From Leifsonia sp. ZF2019 (GTDB taxonomy: Bacteria; Actinomycetota; Actinomycetes; Actinomycetales; Microbacteriaceae): a stretch of DNA of 64,000 nucleotides. The DNA is taken from positions 2,294,001-2,358,000 of the forward strand of contig NZ_CP065037.1 in the NCBI RefSeq assembly GCF_019924635.1, written 5' to 3'. A program made the translations under genes and the position numbers. Positions 41,816 to 50,667 of the stretch are shown one piece after another (within the stretch, counting starts at the first letter, position 1; each line of letters begins with the position of its first letter). Under the pieces are notes generated by a model. That model had not been told where the DNA came from. It did not search any database and was given only the letters and a program-made list of their open reading frames with translations.

Positions 41816-41820
41816 TTCTA
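41815..41820 (-). promoter_or_regulatory. Putative -10 of uvrA
   Basis: TAGAAT on the minus strand, next to the LexA-like box. It predicts a leader of about 70 nt. Confidence 0.55.
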
Positions 41821-41893
41821 GCGCCTCCGCGGCGGGTCGGGGCCCGCACGCGCGAGTCTAGGCGCGACCACCGACATCGGGGACCCCTCCCGG

Positions 41894-42433
41894 TCACCCC
41901 CGACGCGGCCGCAGGAGGAAGACCGCGACGAGGACGGCGATGGCCAGGATCGCGGCACCGGCCACGATCGCCATCGCGCCGACGCCCTGCTCCGGCCGCA
42001 GCAGGAGGATCACGACGGCGACCGCCTGCACCGGGAGCTGGATCGCGATCAGCCGCCGTACCCCGGGGAGCAGCACGGCGGGTTGGAGGCGGGCGCGGAC
42101 GGGCACGGCGAGCATCCACCCCGCCAGCACGTGCAGCACGTGCACGCCGACGATCAGCGCGAGGAGGCGCGCGGAGACGCCTTCGGCCGGCTCCAGGAGA
42201 GCGGAGAAGGCCAGCACGGCAATGAGCAGCCACGCCGTCCGCCAACGCGGCACGACGACGGTCACCGCCGCGAGGGCGACGCCGATCACGGGCCACGGAC
42301 CGCTGGGCGCCGCCGACAGCGCCAGGGGGACGGCGATCAGAGCGAACGCGACCCGCAGCGACAAACCGGGGAGCGTCCACGGGAGCCCGGTCACCTCCGC
42401 CCGGGACTCCCGGGCGTCGGGCGTCGGGCTCAT
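41894..42433 (-). CDS. Membrane protein of unknown function, MoxR/DUF58 operon
   Basis: A 179-residue protein with about five to six hydrophobic segments (LRVAFALIAVPLALS, WPVIGVALAAVTVVV, WLLIAVLAFSALL, ALIVGVHVLHVLAGW, AVAVVILLL, and a C-terminal AIAVLVAVFLL) and a short basic end. I recognise no named family. Its ATG overlaps the DUF58 gene stop by 4 bp, and it is last in the operon, where some organisms have a different membrane component. The start at 42433 is chosen for that overlap; an upstream ATG at 42511 lies inside the DUF58 gene. Confidence 0.75.
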   Translation of the reverse strand: MSPTPDARESRAEVTGLPWTLPGLSLRVAFALIAVPLALSAAPSGPWPVIGVALAAVTVVVPRWRTAWLLIAVLAFSALLEPAEGVSARLLALIVGVHVLHVLAGWMLAVPVRARLQPAVLLPGVRRLIAIQLPVQAVAVVILLLRPEQGVGAMAIVAGAAILAIAVLVAVFLLRPRRG

Positions 42434-43848
42434 GCGGGCCTGCCCGCGGTCGTGCGGCGCCGGGGTGCAGCGAGCCGGCGCAGGGCGGAGTCCCGATCCG
42501 GGGACGTCCACACCAGCAGGTCCGCGCCCGCCGCCCGCAACCGCTCGAGCCGGACGGCCCGCTCGGCCGCCACCACCCGGAGGGCGACCTGCTCCCGCGC
42601 CGTGAGCGTCGCGGCGCGCAGCGGAGGGAGGACGTCCACCGCGATCACGCGATGCCCTGCAGCGCGCCAGGTCAGGGCCAACCGCAGCGGCTGGTCGTCG
42701 AGGAACGTGGAGAGCACGTAGACCAGCGCACCGGTGGCCAGCCGGGGGACGCGTACGCGATCGCCGACGGCGCGGCGCGCTGTGGTCGTCTCGATGCGGC
42801 GGAGTACCGCCTCCCTGTGCCGCGAGCCCGAGCGCGGGGGAAGGGCGCGCGCGGCGTCGGCGATATCGTCGAAGCCGACCCGGTCGGCGACGGCCGCGTA
42901 CGCCGTCGCGAGCGAGACCGCGGCCTCCCTCGCCACGTCGAGCGAGCGCAGGCCGGCCCGCGGGTGCGGTGCAGCCCAGTCCGCCACCTCGCCCGGGAGG
43001 TCGTCGCGGGCATCCAGGACGAGCTGGACCGCCGCGTCGGAGGTCGCCGTCGTGCGGCGCACGTAGAGCTCACCGGGGCGCTGCGCTCGACGGGCCGTCG
43101 CCTTCCAGTCGATCCGCCGCAGCCGGTCGCCGGCACGATAGCGGTCGACATCGCGGAACTCGCCGCCGTCGCCCGGCCTGCTGGACACGTGCTGCCCCGT
43201 GAGGCCCTGCAGGCGAGCGGGCAGCGGAAGGCTCCGGATCGGCAGCGCCGCGGGCCGCACGACGCGAACGACCGTCGCGGCGGCCCCTGGCACGTCGGGG
43301 TCGCCCGTCCACGAGGCGTCCGCGCCGATCGCACGCCCCTCGACCAGGACGACGCGCTGCGGCCCGGAGTGCCCGACCGCGACGCCGACACGGAGCTGCG
43401 TCGCGGCCCTCGGCGTGAGCACCGTGTCGACGGGTGCGCGGTCCGCCGGGGTGATCCGGAGCTGGATCGCGTCCGGATGGCTGCCGGGCGCCGCCGCGGC
43501 GGAAACGGCGACTGCGACGCGAGCGGTCGCACCGTCGTCGCGGGCGGGCTCCCCCGCCCCGGCGATGCCCGGCGCCGGCTCCGAGCCGTCGACCGCAGCC
43601 ACGGCGTGCGCCCTCATCGTGACGGCGCTCCCGTCGCGCGGGCGGCGCACCCGGTCGCCCAGGACGGCCAGGAGCAGCGGCGCCGCGACCAGCACCAGCT
43701 CGACGCGCCCGAACAGGAAAGCGGCGGTCATGCACACGGCGGCCACCAGCGCGGCCCCGGTCTGAGCCGGACTGGGAACGCGACGCAACGGCGATCCCGC
43801 ACTCTTCCCGTCCGGCGCAGCACCGGCGCGCGATGCGCTGTCCGTCAT
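42430..43848 (-). CDS. DUF58 domain-containing protein
   Basis: A 472-residue protein. Two hydrophobic segments near the N-terminus (about 29-65) are followed by an Ig-like region and then the DUF58 core with YRAGDRLRRIDWKATARR, the family's hallmark, and a vWA-like fold after it. DUF58 proteins are usually encoded with MoxR ATPases and are thought to be their targets or partners in maturation of surface or enzyme complexes. It overlaps both neighbours by 4 bp. Confidence 0.9.
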   Translation of the reverse strand: MTDSASRAGAAPDGKSAGSPLRRVPSPAQTGAALVAAVCMTAAFLFGRVELVLVAAPLLLAVLGDRVRRPRDGSAVTMRAHAVAAVDGSEPAPGIAGAGEPARDDGATARVAVAVSAAAAPGSHPDAIQLRITPADRAPVDTVLTPRAATQLRVGVAVGHSGPQRVVLVEGRAIGADASWTGDPDVPGAAATVVRVVRPAALPIRSLPLPARLQGLTGQHVSSRPGDGGEFRDVDRYRAGDRLRRIDWKATARRAQRPGELYVRRTTATSDAAVQLVLDARDDLPGEVADWAAPHPRAGLRSLDVAREAAVSLATAYAAVADRVGFDDIADAARALPPRSGSRHREAVLRRIETTTARRAVGDRVRVPRLATGALVYVLSTFLDDQPLRLALTWRAAGHRVIAVDVLPPLRAATLTAREQVALRVVAAERAVRLERLRAAGADLLVWTSPDRDSALRRLAAPRRRTTAGRPA

Positions 43849-44858
43849 ACGCCCGCCGACCCCTCCACGTGCTCCGGGGCGCGCGTGCCGACCGCCGGCG
43901 GCCCCGGCACGGCGGCGACCACCTCTGCAACGACGTCCTGCGCGCTGACGCCGCCTGTCCAAGCCGACACCGTCAGCGTGAGCCGGTGGGCGAGCACCGG
44001 GACGGCGACGCGCTTGACATCGTCGGGGAGGACGAAGTCGCGCCCGGCCAACACCGCCAGCGCGCGGGCCATCAGCAGCAGCCCCTGCGACCCGCGTGGC
44101 GAGGCCCCCACCTCGACCGAGCGGTGGCGGCGGGTCGCGGCGGCCAGAGCCACGCAGTATGCGGCGATGTCGGGGTCGACGTCCACTCGCTCCACGCCCG
44201 CCTGCATGGCGAGCAGCGTGTCCGCGTCTGTCACCGGTGCCACGGCGGCGACCTCGCGTCGTCGTGCGACCCGTGCGAGCAGCACCTGGCGCTCCCCCAC
44301 CGCGTCCGGATAGCCAACGCTCAGCCGCACCATGAATCGATCGAGCTGCGCCTCGGGGAGGGCGTAGGTGCCCTCGGACTCGATCGGGTTCGCCGTCGCG
44401 ACCACGTGGAACGGCTGCGGGAGGGCGAAACTGCTCCCCTCGACCGACACCTGCCCCTCCGCCATCGCCTCCAGCAGCGCGGACTGCGTCTTCGGCGAGG
44501 TGCGGTTGATCTCGTCGGCGAGGAACAGCCCGGTGAAGACGGGCCCGGGCCGGAACTCGAACTCGGCGGTCTGCGGCAGGTACACGAACGACCCGGTGAT
44601 GTCGGACGGCAGGAGGTCCGGAGTGCACTGGAGGCGGCGGAAGTCGAGGCCGACGGCCGCCGCGATCGAGCGCGCGGCGAGGGTCTTGCCGAGACCGGGG
44701 ACGTCCTCGAAGAGCACATGGCCGCCGGCGAGGATCGAGGCGAGCGCGAGCGTCAGCGGCTCCCGCATCCCGATCACGACGGACTCGACGCGATCGAGCA
44801 CGGCGGCACCGAGGCGCGCGACGTCGTCGACGGACAACGGGGCGGGGAGGGACGGCAT
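43845..44858 (-). CDS. MoxR-family AAA+ ATPase
   Basis: A 337-residue AAA+ ATPase of the MoxR class. Walker A is EDVPGLGKT (about 52-60), Walker B LFLADEINR, then the sensor region VVATANPIESEGTYALPEAQLDRFM. MoxR ATPases act as chaperones for metalloenzymes and large complexes. The start at 44858 is preferred since AGGAGA lies 5 nt before it; the ATG at 44882 has no such site. It is third in the five-gene run starting with DUF4129. Confidence 0.92.
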   Translation of the reverse strand: MPSLPAPLSVDDVARLGAAVLDRVESVVIGMREPLTLALASILAGGHVLFEDVPGLGKTLAARSIAAAVGLDFRRLQCTPDLLPSDITGSFVYLPQTAEFEFRPGPVFTGLFLADEINRTSPKTQSALLEAMAEGQVSVEGSSFALPQPFHVVATANPIESEGTYALPEAQLDRFMVRLSVGYPDAVGERQVLLARVARRREVAAVAPVTDADTLLAMQAGVERVDVDPDIAAYCVALAAATRRHRSVEVGASPRGSQGLLLMARALAVLAGRDFVLPDDVKRVAVPVLAHRLTLTVSAWTGGVSAQDVVAEVVAAVPGPPAVGTRAPEHVEGSAGV

Positions 44859-44907
44859 GGTTCTCCTGGGGTCGAGGGACATGACGGGGCGGGACCGAGC
44901 ACTCCGC

Positions 44908-45417
44908 TCAGCCGCCCCCGTGGTCCGTCACCGGGGCGAGCGCCTCGATACGGGCGAGCAGGGACGCGTAGGCGGCCGTGCTCGGCGACTCTCCGCTCCC
45001 GCGCCGCAGGATGGGAAGAGCGTCGTCGCCGAGCAGACGGGCGACCTCCGCCGCCGACGCGGGGTCGTCGAGCGCCACGCCGCGGAGGGCGAGACACTCG
45101 GTCGCGAGCGCCCGGAGCCTCCGGACGGCGTCGGGCGAGACGTGCCCGGCGCGGAGACCGCGGGAGCGGGCCGCGATGGACCAGCCGAGCTGAACGACAT
45201 CGCGCCGCGCGCCGGGGCGCGGCCCGGGCGCGGGGACGGCCCACGAGACCTCCCCCTGAGCGCCCACGAGCGCCAGGACACCCGCGAGCGCCGCGACGAC
45301 CGCTCCGGCCCCGATCGCGTGCGGCGCGTCCATCCCGAGAACCCAGGCGGCGACGCCGACGATCAGTCCGAGCGCACCGCAGCCGGCGATCCGGCGCCCG
45401 GCCCGTGGCGGTGTCAC
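44908..45417 (-). CDS. Hypothetical membrane-anchored protein of the MoxR operon
   Basis: A 169-residue protein with two hydrophobic segments near the N-terminus (GALGLIVGVAAWVLG and IGAGAVVAALAGVLALVG) and a soluble Arg/Ala-rich helical remainder. It shows no motif I can name. Its GTG overlaps the DUF4129 stop by 4 bp and it lies just before moxR, so it is part of that system. Confidence 0.72.
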   Translation of the reverse strand: MTPPRAGRRIAGCGALGLIVGVAAWVLGMDAPHAIGAGAVVAALAGVLALVGAQGEVSWAVPAPGPRPGARRDVVQLGWSIAARSRGLRAGHVSPDAVRRLRALATECLALRGVALDDPASAAEVARLLGDDALPILRRGSGESPSTAAYASLLARIEALAPVTDHGGG

Positions 45418-46148
45418 CGGGCCTCCTGCGAGCGTGCGCCGGCCGGCGTCGCCAGCCATGACGCGCGCAGCGACTCCAGAGCGGCGCGGGCGTCCGCCAC
45501 GTCTGCGTCCGTCGCGGGACGGGTCCCGAACCGCACGCGCTGGTACACGCCGAGCAGCGAGCGCGCTGCCGACGCATCGGCTGCGACCCTGGCGACAACG
45601 CGGGCGACGAACTCGGCGGGGGTCTCGGCGGGCAACCGCCGCACGCCGGAGTCGGAGGCGCCCTCCTCCAAGCCCAGCCAGGCGCGCTCGATGGCGTCAC
45701 GGGGATCCCTCGGCGCGTCCAGTTCCGCGAGTGCCCGGTCCAGCCCGCGACGGACGGGCTCCGGCCGAGGCTCTTCGGCGGCCGGCGGCAGCTCGCCGTC
45801 CGTCACGGCCCCGAGCAGCGCGGCCGAGGGAGCGGCCCTGTCCGCCATCCGCCGGCGCAGGTAGCGCCAGACGAGCGCAACGACGAGCACGGCCGCGAGC
45901 GCGACGAGGGCGACCACGACCCAGGACAGGTCGACCTGGACGACCCGACCGGTGTCCCACGGCCCGGGAGTGCCGGTCACGGCGTCGGTGGCTCCGGGCC
46001 GCGGCCCGAGATCTGCGTCGGGCAGGCCGATACGCGGGCCGCTGAACACGGGAGGCCCCTGCGAGCTCACTGCGACGGCCGCCACCGCGAGCAGCAGTGC
46101 GCCCACGCCAGGGACGACCCACCGCTGCCACGCCGCCTTCGATCTCAC
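45414..46148 (-). CDS. DUF4129 domain-containing membrane protein
   Basis: A 244-residue protein. A transmembrane segment near the N-terminus (GVGALLLAVAAVAVS) and another at about 74-93 (WVVVALVALAAVLVVALVWRYL) frame an extracytoplasmic stretch. The C-terminal cytoplasmic part has RDAIERAWLGLEEGA, ETPAEFVARV and SLLGVYQRVRFG, the DUF4129 pattern. DUF4129 is often fused to or next to a transglutaminase-like domain in MoxR/DUF58 operons; none is present here. GTG start after TACGGT. Confidence 0.85.
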   Translation of the reverse strand: MRSKAAWQRWVVPGVGALLLAVAAVAVSSQGPPVFSGPRIGLPDADLGPRPGATDAVTGTPGPWDTGRVVQVDLSWVVVALVALAAVLVVALVWRYLRRRMADRAAPSAALLGAVTDGELPPAAEEPRPEPVRRGLDRALAELDAPRDPRDAIERAWLGLEEGASDSGVRRLPAETPAEFVARVVARVAADASAARSLLGVYQRVRFGTRPATDADVADARAALESLRASWLATPAGARSQEAR

Positions 46149-46154
46149 CCTGCC

Positions 46155-46160
46155 ACCGTA
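46155..46160 (-). promoter_or_regulatory. Putative -10 of a leaderless promoter (DUF4129/MoxR operon)
   Basis: TACGGT on the minus strand, 6 nt before the GTG at 46148. Confidence 0.45.
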
Positions 46161-46196
46161 GCGCGCTCGCGGACTGCCCGGTCGACGAGGCGGATC

Positions 46197-48263
46197 TCAG
46201 CCCAGGTGCCCGGCCTTCTCCATCTGGCGCAGATCCCGCTTGAGGTCGGAGAGCTCGTCGCGCAGGCGTGCCGCCAACTCGAACTTGAGTTCGCCCGCCG
46301 CGGCGAGCATCTGCTGGTTGAGATCGGCGATGAGCCCTTCGAGCTCTGCGGCGCCCTGCGCGGCGATGCCTCCGTTGCGGAGGTTCGGCGTCGGGCTCTT
46401 GCGCTTCTGCTCGCGTCCCGCGAGCATCCGAGCGGTATCGGCCTCCTCGCGGGCGAGCACGTCGGTGATGTCGGCGATGCGCTTGCGCAACGGCTGCGGG
46501 TCGATGCCGTTGACCCGGTTGTACTCCAGCTGCTTGTCGCGACGCCGATCAGTCTCCTCGATCGCGCGCTGCATCGAATCGGTGAGCACGTCCGCGTACA
46601 TGTGCACCTCGCCCGACACGTTGCGGGCTGCGCGGCCGATGGTCTGGATGAGGGAGGTCGACGACCGCAGGAACCCCTCCTTGTCCGCGTCGAGGATCGC
46701 GACCAGCGACACCTCGGGCAGGTCGAGGCCCTCGCGCAGCAGGTTGATGCCCACCAGCACGTCGTAGACGCCCGCACGCAGCTCGGTCAGCAGTTCGACG
46801 CGCCGCAGCGTGTCGACGTCGGAATGGAGGTACCGCACGCGCACGCCGGCCTCGGCGAGGAAGTCGGTGAGCTCCTCCGCCATCTTCTTCGTGAGCGTCG
46901 TGACGAGGATGCGCTCGTCGCGCTCGACGCGCACCCGGATCTCCTCGAGCAGATCGTCGATCTGCCCCTTCGTCGGCTTGACGACGATCTGCGGGTCGAC
47001 GAGCCCGGTCGGGCGGATGATCTGCTCGACGACGCCGTCGGCGATCCCCAGCTCGTACTGCCCCGGGGTGGCCGAGAGATAGACGGTCTGGCCCACGCGG
47101 TCCTTGAACTCGTTCCAGCGCAGCGGCCGGTTGTCGAGCGCGCTCGGGAGCCGGAAGCCGTGCTCCACCAGGGTGCGCTTGCGGGACGCGTCGCCCTCGT
47201 ACATCGCGCCGATCTGGGGGACGGTCACGTGCGACTCGTCGATCACGACGAGGAAGTCGTCCGGGAAGTAGTCCAGCAGGCAGTTCGGCGCCTCCCCGGG
47301 CTGCCGGCCGTCGATGTGGCGCGAGTAGTTCTCGATGCCGGAGCAGAAGCCGATCTGCTCCATCATCTCGAGGTCGAACTGCGTGCGCATGCGGAGGCGC
47401 TGGGCTTCCAGCAGCTTGCCCTCGCGCTCCAGCTCGACCAGCCGGTCGTGCAGCTCGGTCTGGATCGTTCCGATGGCGCGCTGCATGGTGACCGGGCTGG
47501 CCGCGTAGTGCGTCGCGGGGAAGACGGACACCGCGTCCATCTTCGAGATCACGTTGCCGGTGAGCGGGTGCAGCGTGTACAGCGCCTCGATCTCGTCACC
47601 GAACATCTCGATCCGCACGGCGTGCTCCTCGTAGACCGGGATGATCTCGATCGTGTCGCCGCGCACGCGGAACTTGCCGCGCGAGAAGTCGACATCGTTG
47701 CGCTCGTACTGCATGTTGACGAACCGCCGGATGAGCGCGTCGCGTCCGATGGTCTGGCCCACCTGGAGCGCGACCATCGCCTCGAGGTATTCCTCCGCCG
47801 CGCCGAGGCCGTAGATGCAGGACACCGTCGAAACGACCACCACGTCGCGCCGGCTGAGCAGCGAGTTCGTCGTCGAGTGGCGCAGGCGCTCGACCTCCGC
47901 GTTGATCGAGGAGTCCTTCTCGATGAACGTGTCCGTCTGCGGCACGTAGGCCTCGGGCTGGTAGTAGTCGTAGTACGAGACGAAGTACTCGACGGCGTTG
48001 TTCGGCAGCAGCTCCCGGAACTCGTTGGCGAGCTGCGCCGCGAGAGTCTTGTTGTGCGCGAGGACGAGGGTGGGCCGCTGCACCTGCTCGATCAGCCACG
48101 CGGTCGTCGCCGACTTGCCGGTGCCCGTCGCGCCGAGGAGCACCACGTCGGTCTCCCCCGCGTTGATGCGGCCGGCGAGCTCGGCGATCGCCTGCGGCTG
48201 GTCCCCGCTCGGGGCGTATTCGCTGACGACCTCGAAGGGACGGACGGCGCGCGTGGGTTCCAT
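46197..48263 (-). CDS. uvrB: Excinuclease ABC subunit B
   Basis: A 688-residue helicase-like repair protein. Walker A is [15 protein letters not shown], the beta-hairpin region [21 protein letters not shown] follows, then DESHVTVPQ, the C-terminal helicase motif TIGRAARN, and a UVR motif at the end ([15 protein letters not shown]). It loads onto damage with UvrA and recruits UvrC. The start at 48263 is chosen because TAGGCT sits 7 nt before it; an ATG at 48293 would lie past that hexamer. Confidence 0.96.
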   Translation of the reverse strand: MEPTRAVRPFEVVSEYAPSGDQPQAIAELAGRINAGETDVVLLGATGTGKSATTAWLIEQVQRPTLVLAHNKTLAAQLANEFRELLPNNAVEYFVSYYDYYQPEAYVPQTDTFIEKDSSINAEVERLRHSTTNSLLSRRDVVVVSTVSCIYGLGAAEEYLEAMVALQVGQTIGRDALIRRFVNMQYERNDVDFSRGKFRVRGDTIEIIPVYEEHAVRIEMFGDEIEALYTLHPLTGNVISKMDAVSVFPATHYAASPVTMQRAIGTIQTELHDRLVELEREGKLLEAQRLRMRTQFDLEMMEQIGFCSGIENYSRHIDGRQPGEAPNCLLDYFPDDFLVVIDESHVTVPQIGAMYEGDASRKRTLVEHGFRLPSALDNRPLRWNEFKDRVGQTVYLSATPGQYELGIADGVVEQIIRPTGLVDPQIVVKPTKGQIDDLLEEIRVRVERDERILVTTLTKKMAEELTDFLAEAGVRVRYLHSDVDTLRRVELLTELRAGVYDVLVGINLLREGLDLPEVSLVAILDADKEGFLRSSTSLIQTIGRAARNVSGEVHMYADVLTDSMQRAIEETDRRRDKQLEYNRVNGIDPQPLRKRIADITDVLAREEADTARMLAGREQKRKSPTPNLRNGGIAAQGAAELEGLIADLNQQMLAAAGELKFELAARLRDELSDLKRDLRQMEKAGHLG

Positions 48264-48270
48264 GACATCC

Positions 48271-48276
48271 AGCCTA
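48271..48276 (-). promoter_or_regulatory. Putative -10 of a leaderless promoter (uvrB)
   Basis: TAGGCT on the minus strand, 7 nt before the uvrB ATG. No LexA-like box is seen near it. Confidence 0.5.
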
Positions 48277-48332
48277 GGACGGACCACCGACACCGCGGCC
48301 TGCTCTCGCTCAGAGCGGAACGCGCCCGGCGC

Positions 48333-48941
48333 TCACCCCGAGTCGCGCGACCGCAGCCGCTCCCACAGCGCGTCGACCTGCTCGCGCGTGCGCTCGAGGC
48401 TGCCGTCGGTGTCGATCACGACGTCGGCGACGGCGAGCCGCTCCTCGTCAGTGGCCTGCGCTCCGATGCGACGCTCGGCCTCGGCCCGGTCCATCCCCCG
48501 CAGGGCGACCAGGCGCTCGACGCGGGTCGGTGCGGCGGCGTGGGCTACGACGACGAGGTCGAACGGGTACTCGTTCGCCGACTCGACGAGCAGGGGCACG
48601 TCGTAGACGACGATCGCGTCCGGATCCGCCGCCCCGGCCGCGGCGAAGCGCGCCGTGGACTCGGCGAGCACGGCGGGATGCGTGATCTCGTTGAGAGCGA
48701 GCCGCGACTCCTCGTCCGCGAACACGATCGCCCCCAGCGCCGGCCGGTCGAGGCTGCCGTCGGCCGCGATCACCCCGGGCCCGAACCGCTCGGCGATGGC
48801 CGCCAGGGCCGGACGGCCGGGCTCGACGACCTCCCGGGCGATGCGGTCCGCATCCACGATCACGGCGCCGTGCTCGGCGAGACGGGAGGCGATGGTCGAT
48901 TTGCCGGAGGCGATCCCGCCGGTGAGTCCGATCAGCTGCAC
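48333..48941 (-). CDS. coaE: Dephospho-CoA kinase
   Basis: A 202-residue P-loop kinase that phosphorylates dephospho-CoA in the last step of CoA synthesis. P-loop GLTGGIASGKST is at 5-16, followed by DADRIAREVVEPG. It has no fused C-terminal UPF0157 domain, which some mycobacterial CoaE proteins carry. GTG start after TAAGCT. The order rpsA-coaE-uvrB matches that of mycobacteria. Confidence 0.95.
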   Translation of the reverse strand: MQLIGLTGGIASGKSTIASRLAEHGAVIVDADRIAREVVEPGRPALAAIAERFGPGVIAADGSLDRPALGAIVFADEESRLALNEITHPAVLAESTARFAAAGAADPDAIVVYDVPLLVESANEYPFDLVVVAHAAAPTRVERLVALRGMDRAEAERRIGAQATDEERLAVADVVIDTDGSLERTREQVDALWERLRSRDSG

Positions 48942-48947
48942 GCGTCC

Positions 48948-48953
48948 AGCTTA
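48948..48953 (-). promoter_or_regulatory. Putative -10 of a leaderless promoter (coaE)
   Basis: TAAGCT on the minus strand, 6 nt before the coaE GTG. Confidence 0.5.
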
Positions 48954-48957
48954 ACGG

Positions 48958-48993
48958 CCGGACGGCCGGCCCCCGAGGGGACCGGCCGTCCGG
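48958..48993 (-). terminator. Terminator hairpin after rpsA
   Basis: CCGGACGGCCGG at 48958-48969 pairs with 48982-48993, and inner CCCC/GGGG extends it. A second small hairpin, TGCTCC/GGAGCA at 49001-49016, lies between it and the rpsA stop. Confidence 0.75.
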
Positions 48994-49021
48994 TGAGACA
49001 TGCTCCGAGTGGAGCACGGAC

Positions 49022-50464
49022 TCAGTTGTTGGAGCTGAGCTTCTCGCGCAGGGCGGCGAGGGACTCGTCATCGGCGAGCGTGCCGCCGTTGCCGGTCTCG
49101 CTCGAGTAGGACGAGGTGCCGCTGTCGGCGGCGGCCTCCTCCAGGCCTTTGGCGACCTGGCGCTTGTGCGCCTCCCAGCGGGCCTGAGCGGCGGCGTACT
49201 GCTGCTCCCACTCGTCGCGCTGGGTCTCGAAGCCTTCCTTCCACTCGTTGGTCTCCGGGTCGAAGCCCTCGGGGTACTTGTAGTTCCCCTGGTCGTCGTA
49301 CTCGGTGACCATGCCGTAGAGGGCCGGGTCGAACTCGGTGCCCTCGGGGTCGACGCCCTCGTTGGCCTGCTTGAGGCTGAGCGAGATGCGGCGGCGCTCC
49401 AGGTCGATGTCGATGACCTTGACGAAGACCTCGTCGCCGACCGACACGACCTGCTCCGCGAGCTCGACGTGCTTGCCGGAGAGCTCGGAGATGTGCACCA
49501 GACCCTCGATGCCGTCCGCGACGCGGACGAACGCACCGAACGGGACGAGCTTCGTGACCTTGCCCGGCGCGACCTGACCGATCGCGTGGGTGCGGGCGAA
49601 CACCTGCCACGGGTCTTCTTGGGTGGCCTTGAGAGACAGCGAGACGCGCTCGCGGTCCAGGTCGACCTCGAGGATCTCGACGGTGACCTCCTGGCCGACC
49701 TCGACGACCTCGGAGGCGTGCTCGATGTGCTTCCAGGACAGCTCGGAGACGTGCACGAGGCCGTCGACGCCGCCGAGGTCCACGAACGCACCGAAGTTGA
49801 CGATCGAGGACACGACGCCCTTGCGGACCTGGCCCTTGTGCAGGTTGTTGAGGAACGTGGTGCGCGACTCGGACTGCGTCTGCTCGAGCAGGGCGCGGCG
49901 CGAGAGCACGACGTTGTTGCGGTTCTTGTCCAGCTCGAGGATCTTGGCCTCGATCTCCTGACCCAGGTACGGGGTCAGGTCGCGGACGCGGCGCAGCTCG
50001 ATGAGCGAAGCCGGGAGGAAGCCGCGCAGACCGATGTCCACGATGAGACCACCCTTGACGACCTCGATGACCGTACCGGTGACGACACCGTCGGCCTCCT
50101 TGATCTTCTCCACGTCGCCCCACGCGCGCTCGTACTGCGCACGCTTCTTGGACAGGATGAGGCGGCCTTCCTTGTCCTCCTTCTGGAGAACGAGCGCCTC
50201 GACGGTGTCGCCGACCTCGACGACCTCGGTGGGGTCGACGTCGTGCTTGATGGAAAGCTCGCGCGAGGGGATGACACCCTCGGTCTTGTAGCCGACGTCG
50301 AGGAGGACCTCGTCGCGGTCGATCTTGACGACGGTGCCCTCGATGAGGTCTCCGTCGTTGAAGAACTTCAGCGTCTTTTCGACCGCGGCAAGAAAGTCCT
50401 CTGCGGACCCGATGTCGTTGACGGCGACCTGCTTCGGCGCCTTGTCGGTCGTTGCGGTTGTCAT
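49022..50464 (-). CDS. rpsA: 30S ribosomal protein S1
   Basis: A 480-residue protein with four S1 RNA-binding repeats (about 35-105, 123-190, 208-277 and 294-363) and an acidic, Gln/Glu-rich tail. S1 brings mRNA to the ribosome and matters most for leadered messages. Four domains rather than six is normal for actinobacteria. The ATG at 50464 is chosen because it starts the family N-terminus and has GGAG 11 nt upstream; the open frame extends on to 50554 without a ribosome site. Confidence 0.96.
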   Translation of the reverse strand: MTTATTDKAPKQVAVNDIGSAEDFLAAVEKTLKFFNDGDLIEGTVVKIDRDEVLLDVGYKTEGVIPSRELSIKHDVDPTEVVEVGDTVEALVLQKEDKEGRLILSKKRAQYERAWGDVEKIKEADGVVTGTVIEVVKGGLIVDIGLRGFLPASLIELRRVRDLTPYLGQEIEAKILELDKNRNNVVLSRRALLEQTQSESRTTFLNNLHKGQVRKGVVSSIVNFGAFVDLGGVDGLVHVSELSWKHIEHASEVVEVGQEVTVEILEVDLDRERVSLSLKATQEDPWQVFARTHAIGQVAPGKVTKLVPFGAFVRVADGIEGLVHISELSGKHVELAEQVVSVGDEVFVKVIDIDLERRRISLSLKQANEGVDPEGTEFDPALYGMVTEYDDQGNYKYPEGFDPETNEWKEGFETQRDEWEQQYAAAQARWEAHKRQVAKGLEEAAADSGTSSYSSETGNGGTLADDESLAALREKLSSNN

Positions 50465-50667
50465 GTAGTGGATGCTCCGTAATGGACAGAAATCAGGCCG
50501 GACGCGAACTCGAAGTCGTGTTTCCCGCGAACGGCAGGTGAATGTGGATGTCACACAAGTGACGGTCTAGTCTACCCAGCCGGAGGCGTGCGCAGCAACC
50601 CGCGCCGGAGACGCCACGGCCGGGGCGCGTCGGACGCGTCCCGGCCGTGGCGGCGGTTCCTCCCCGC

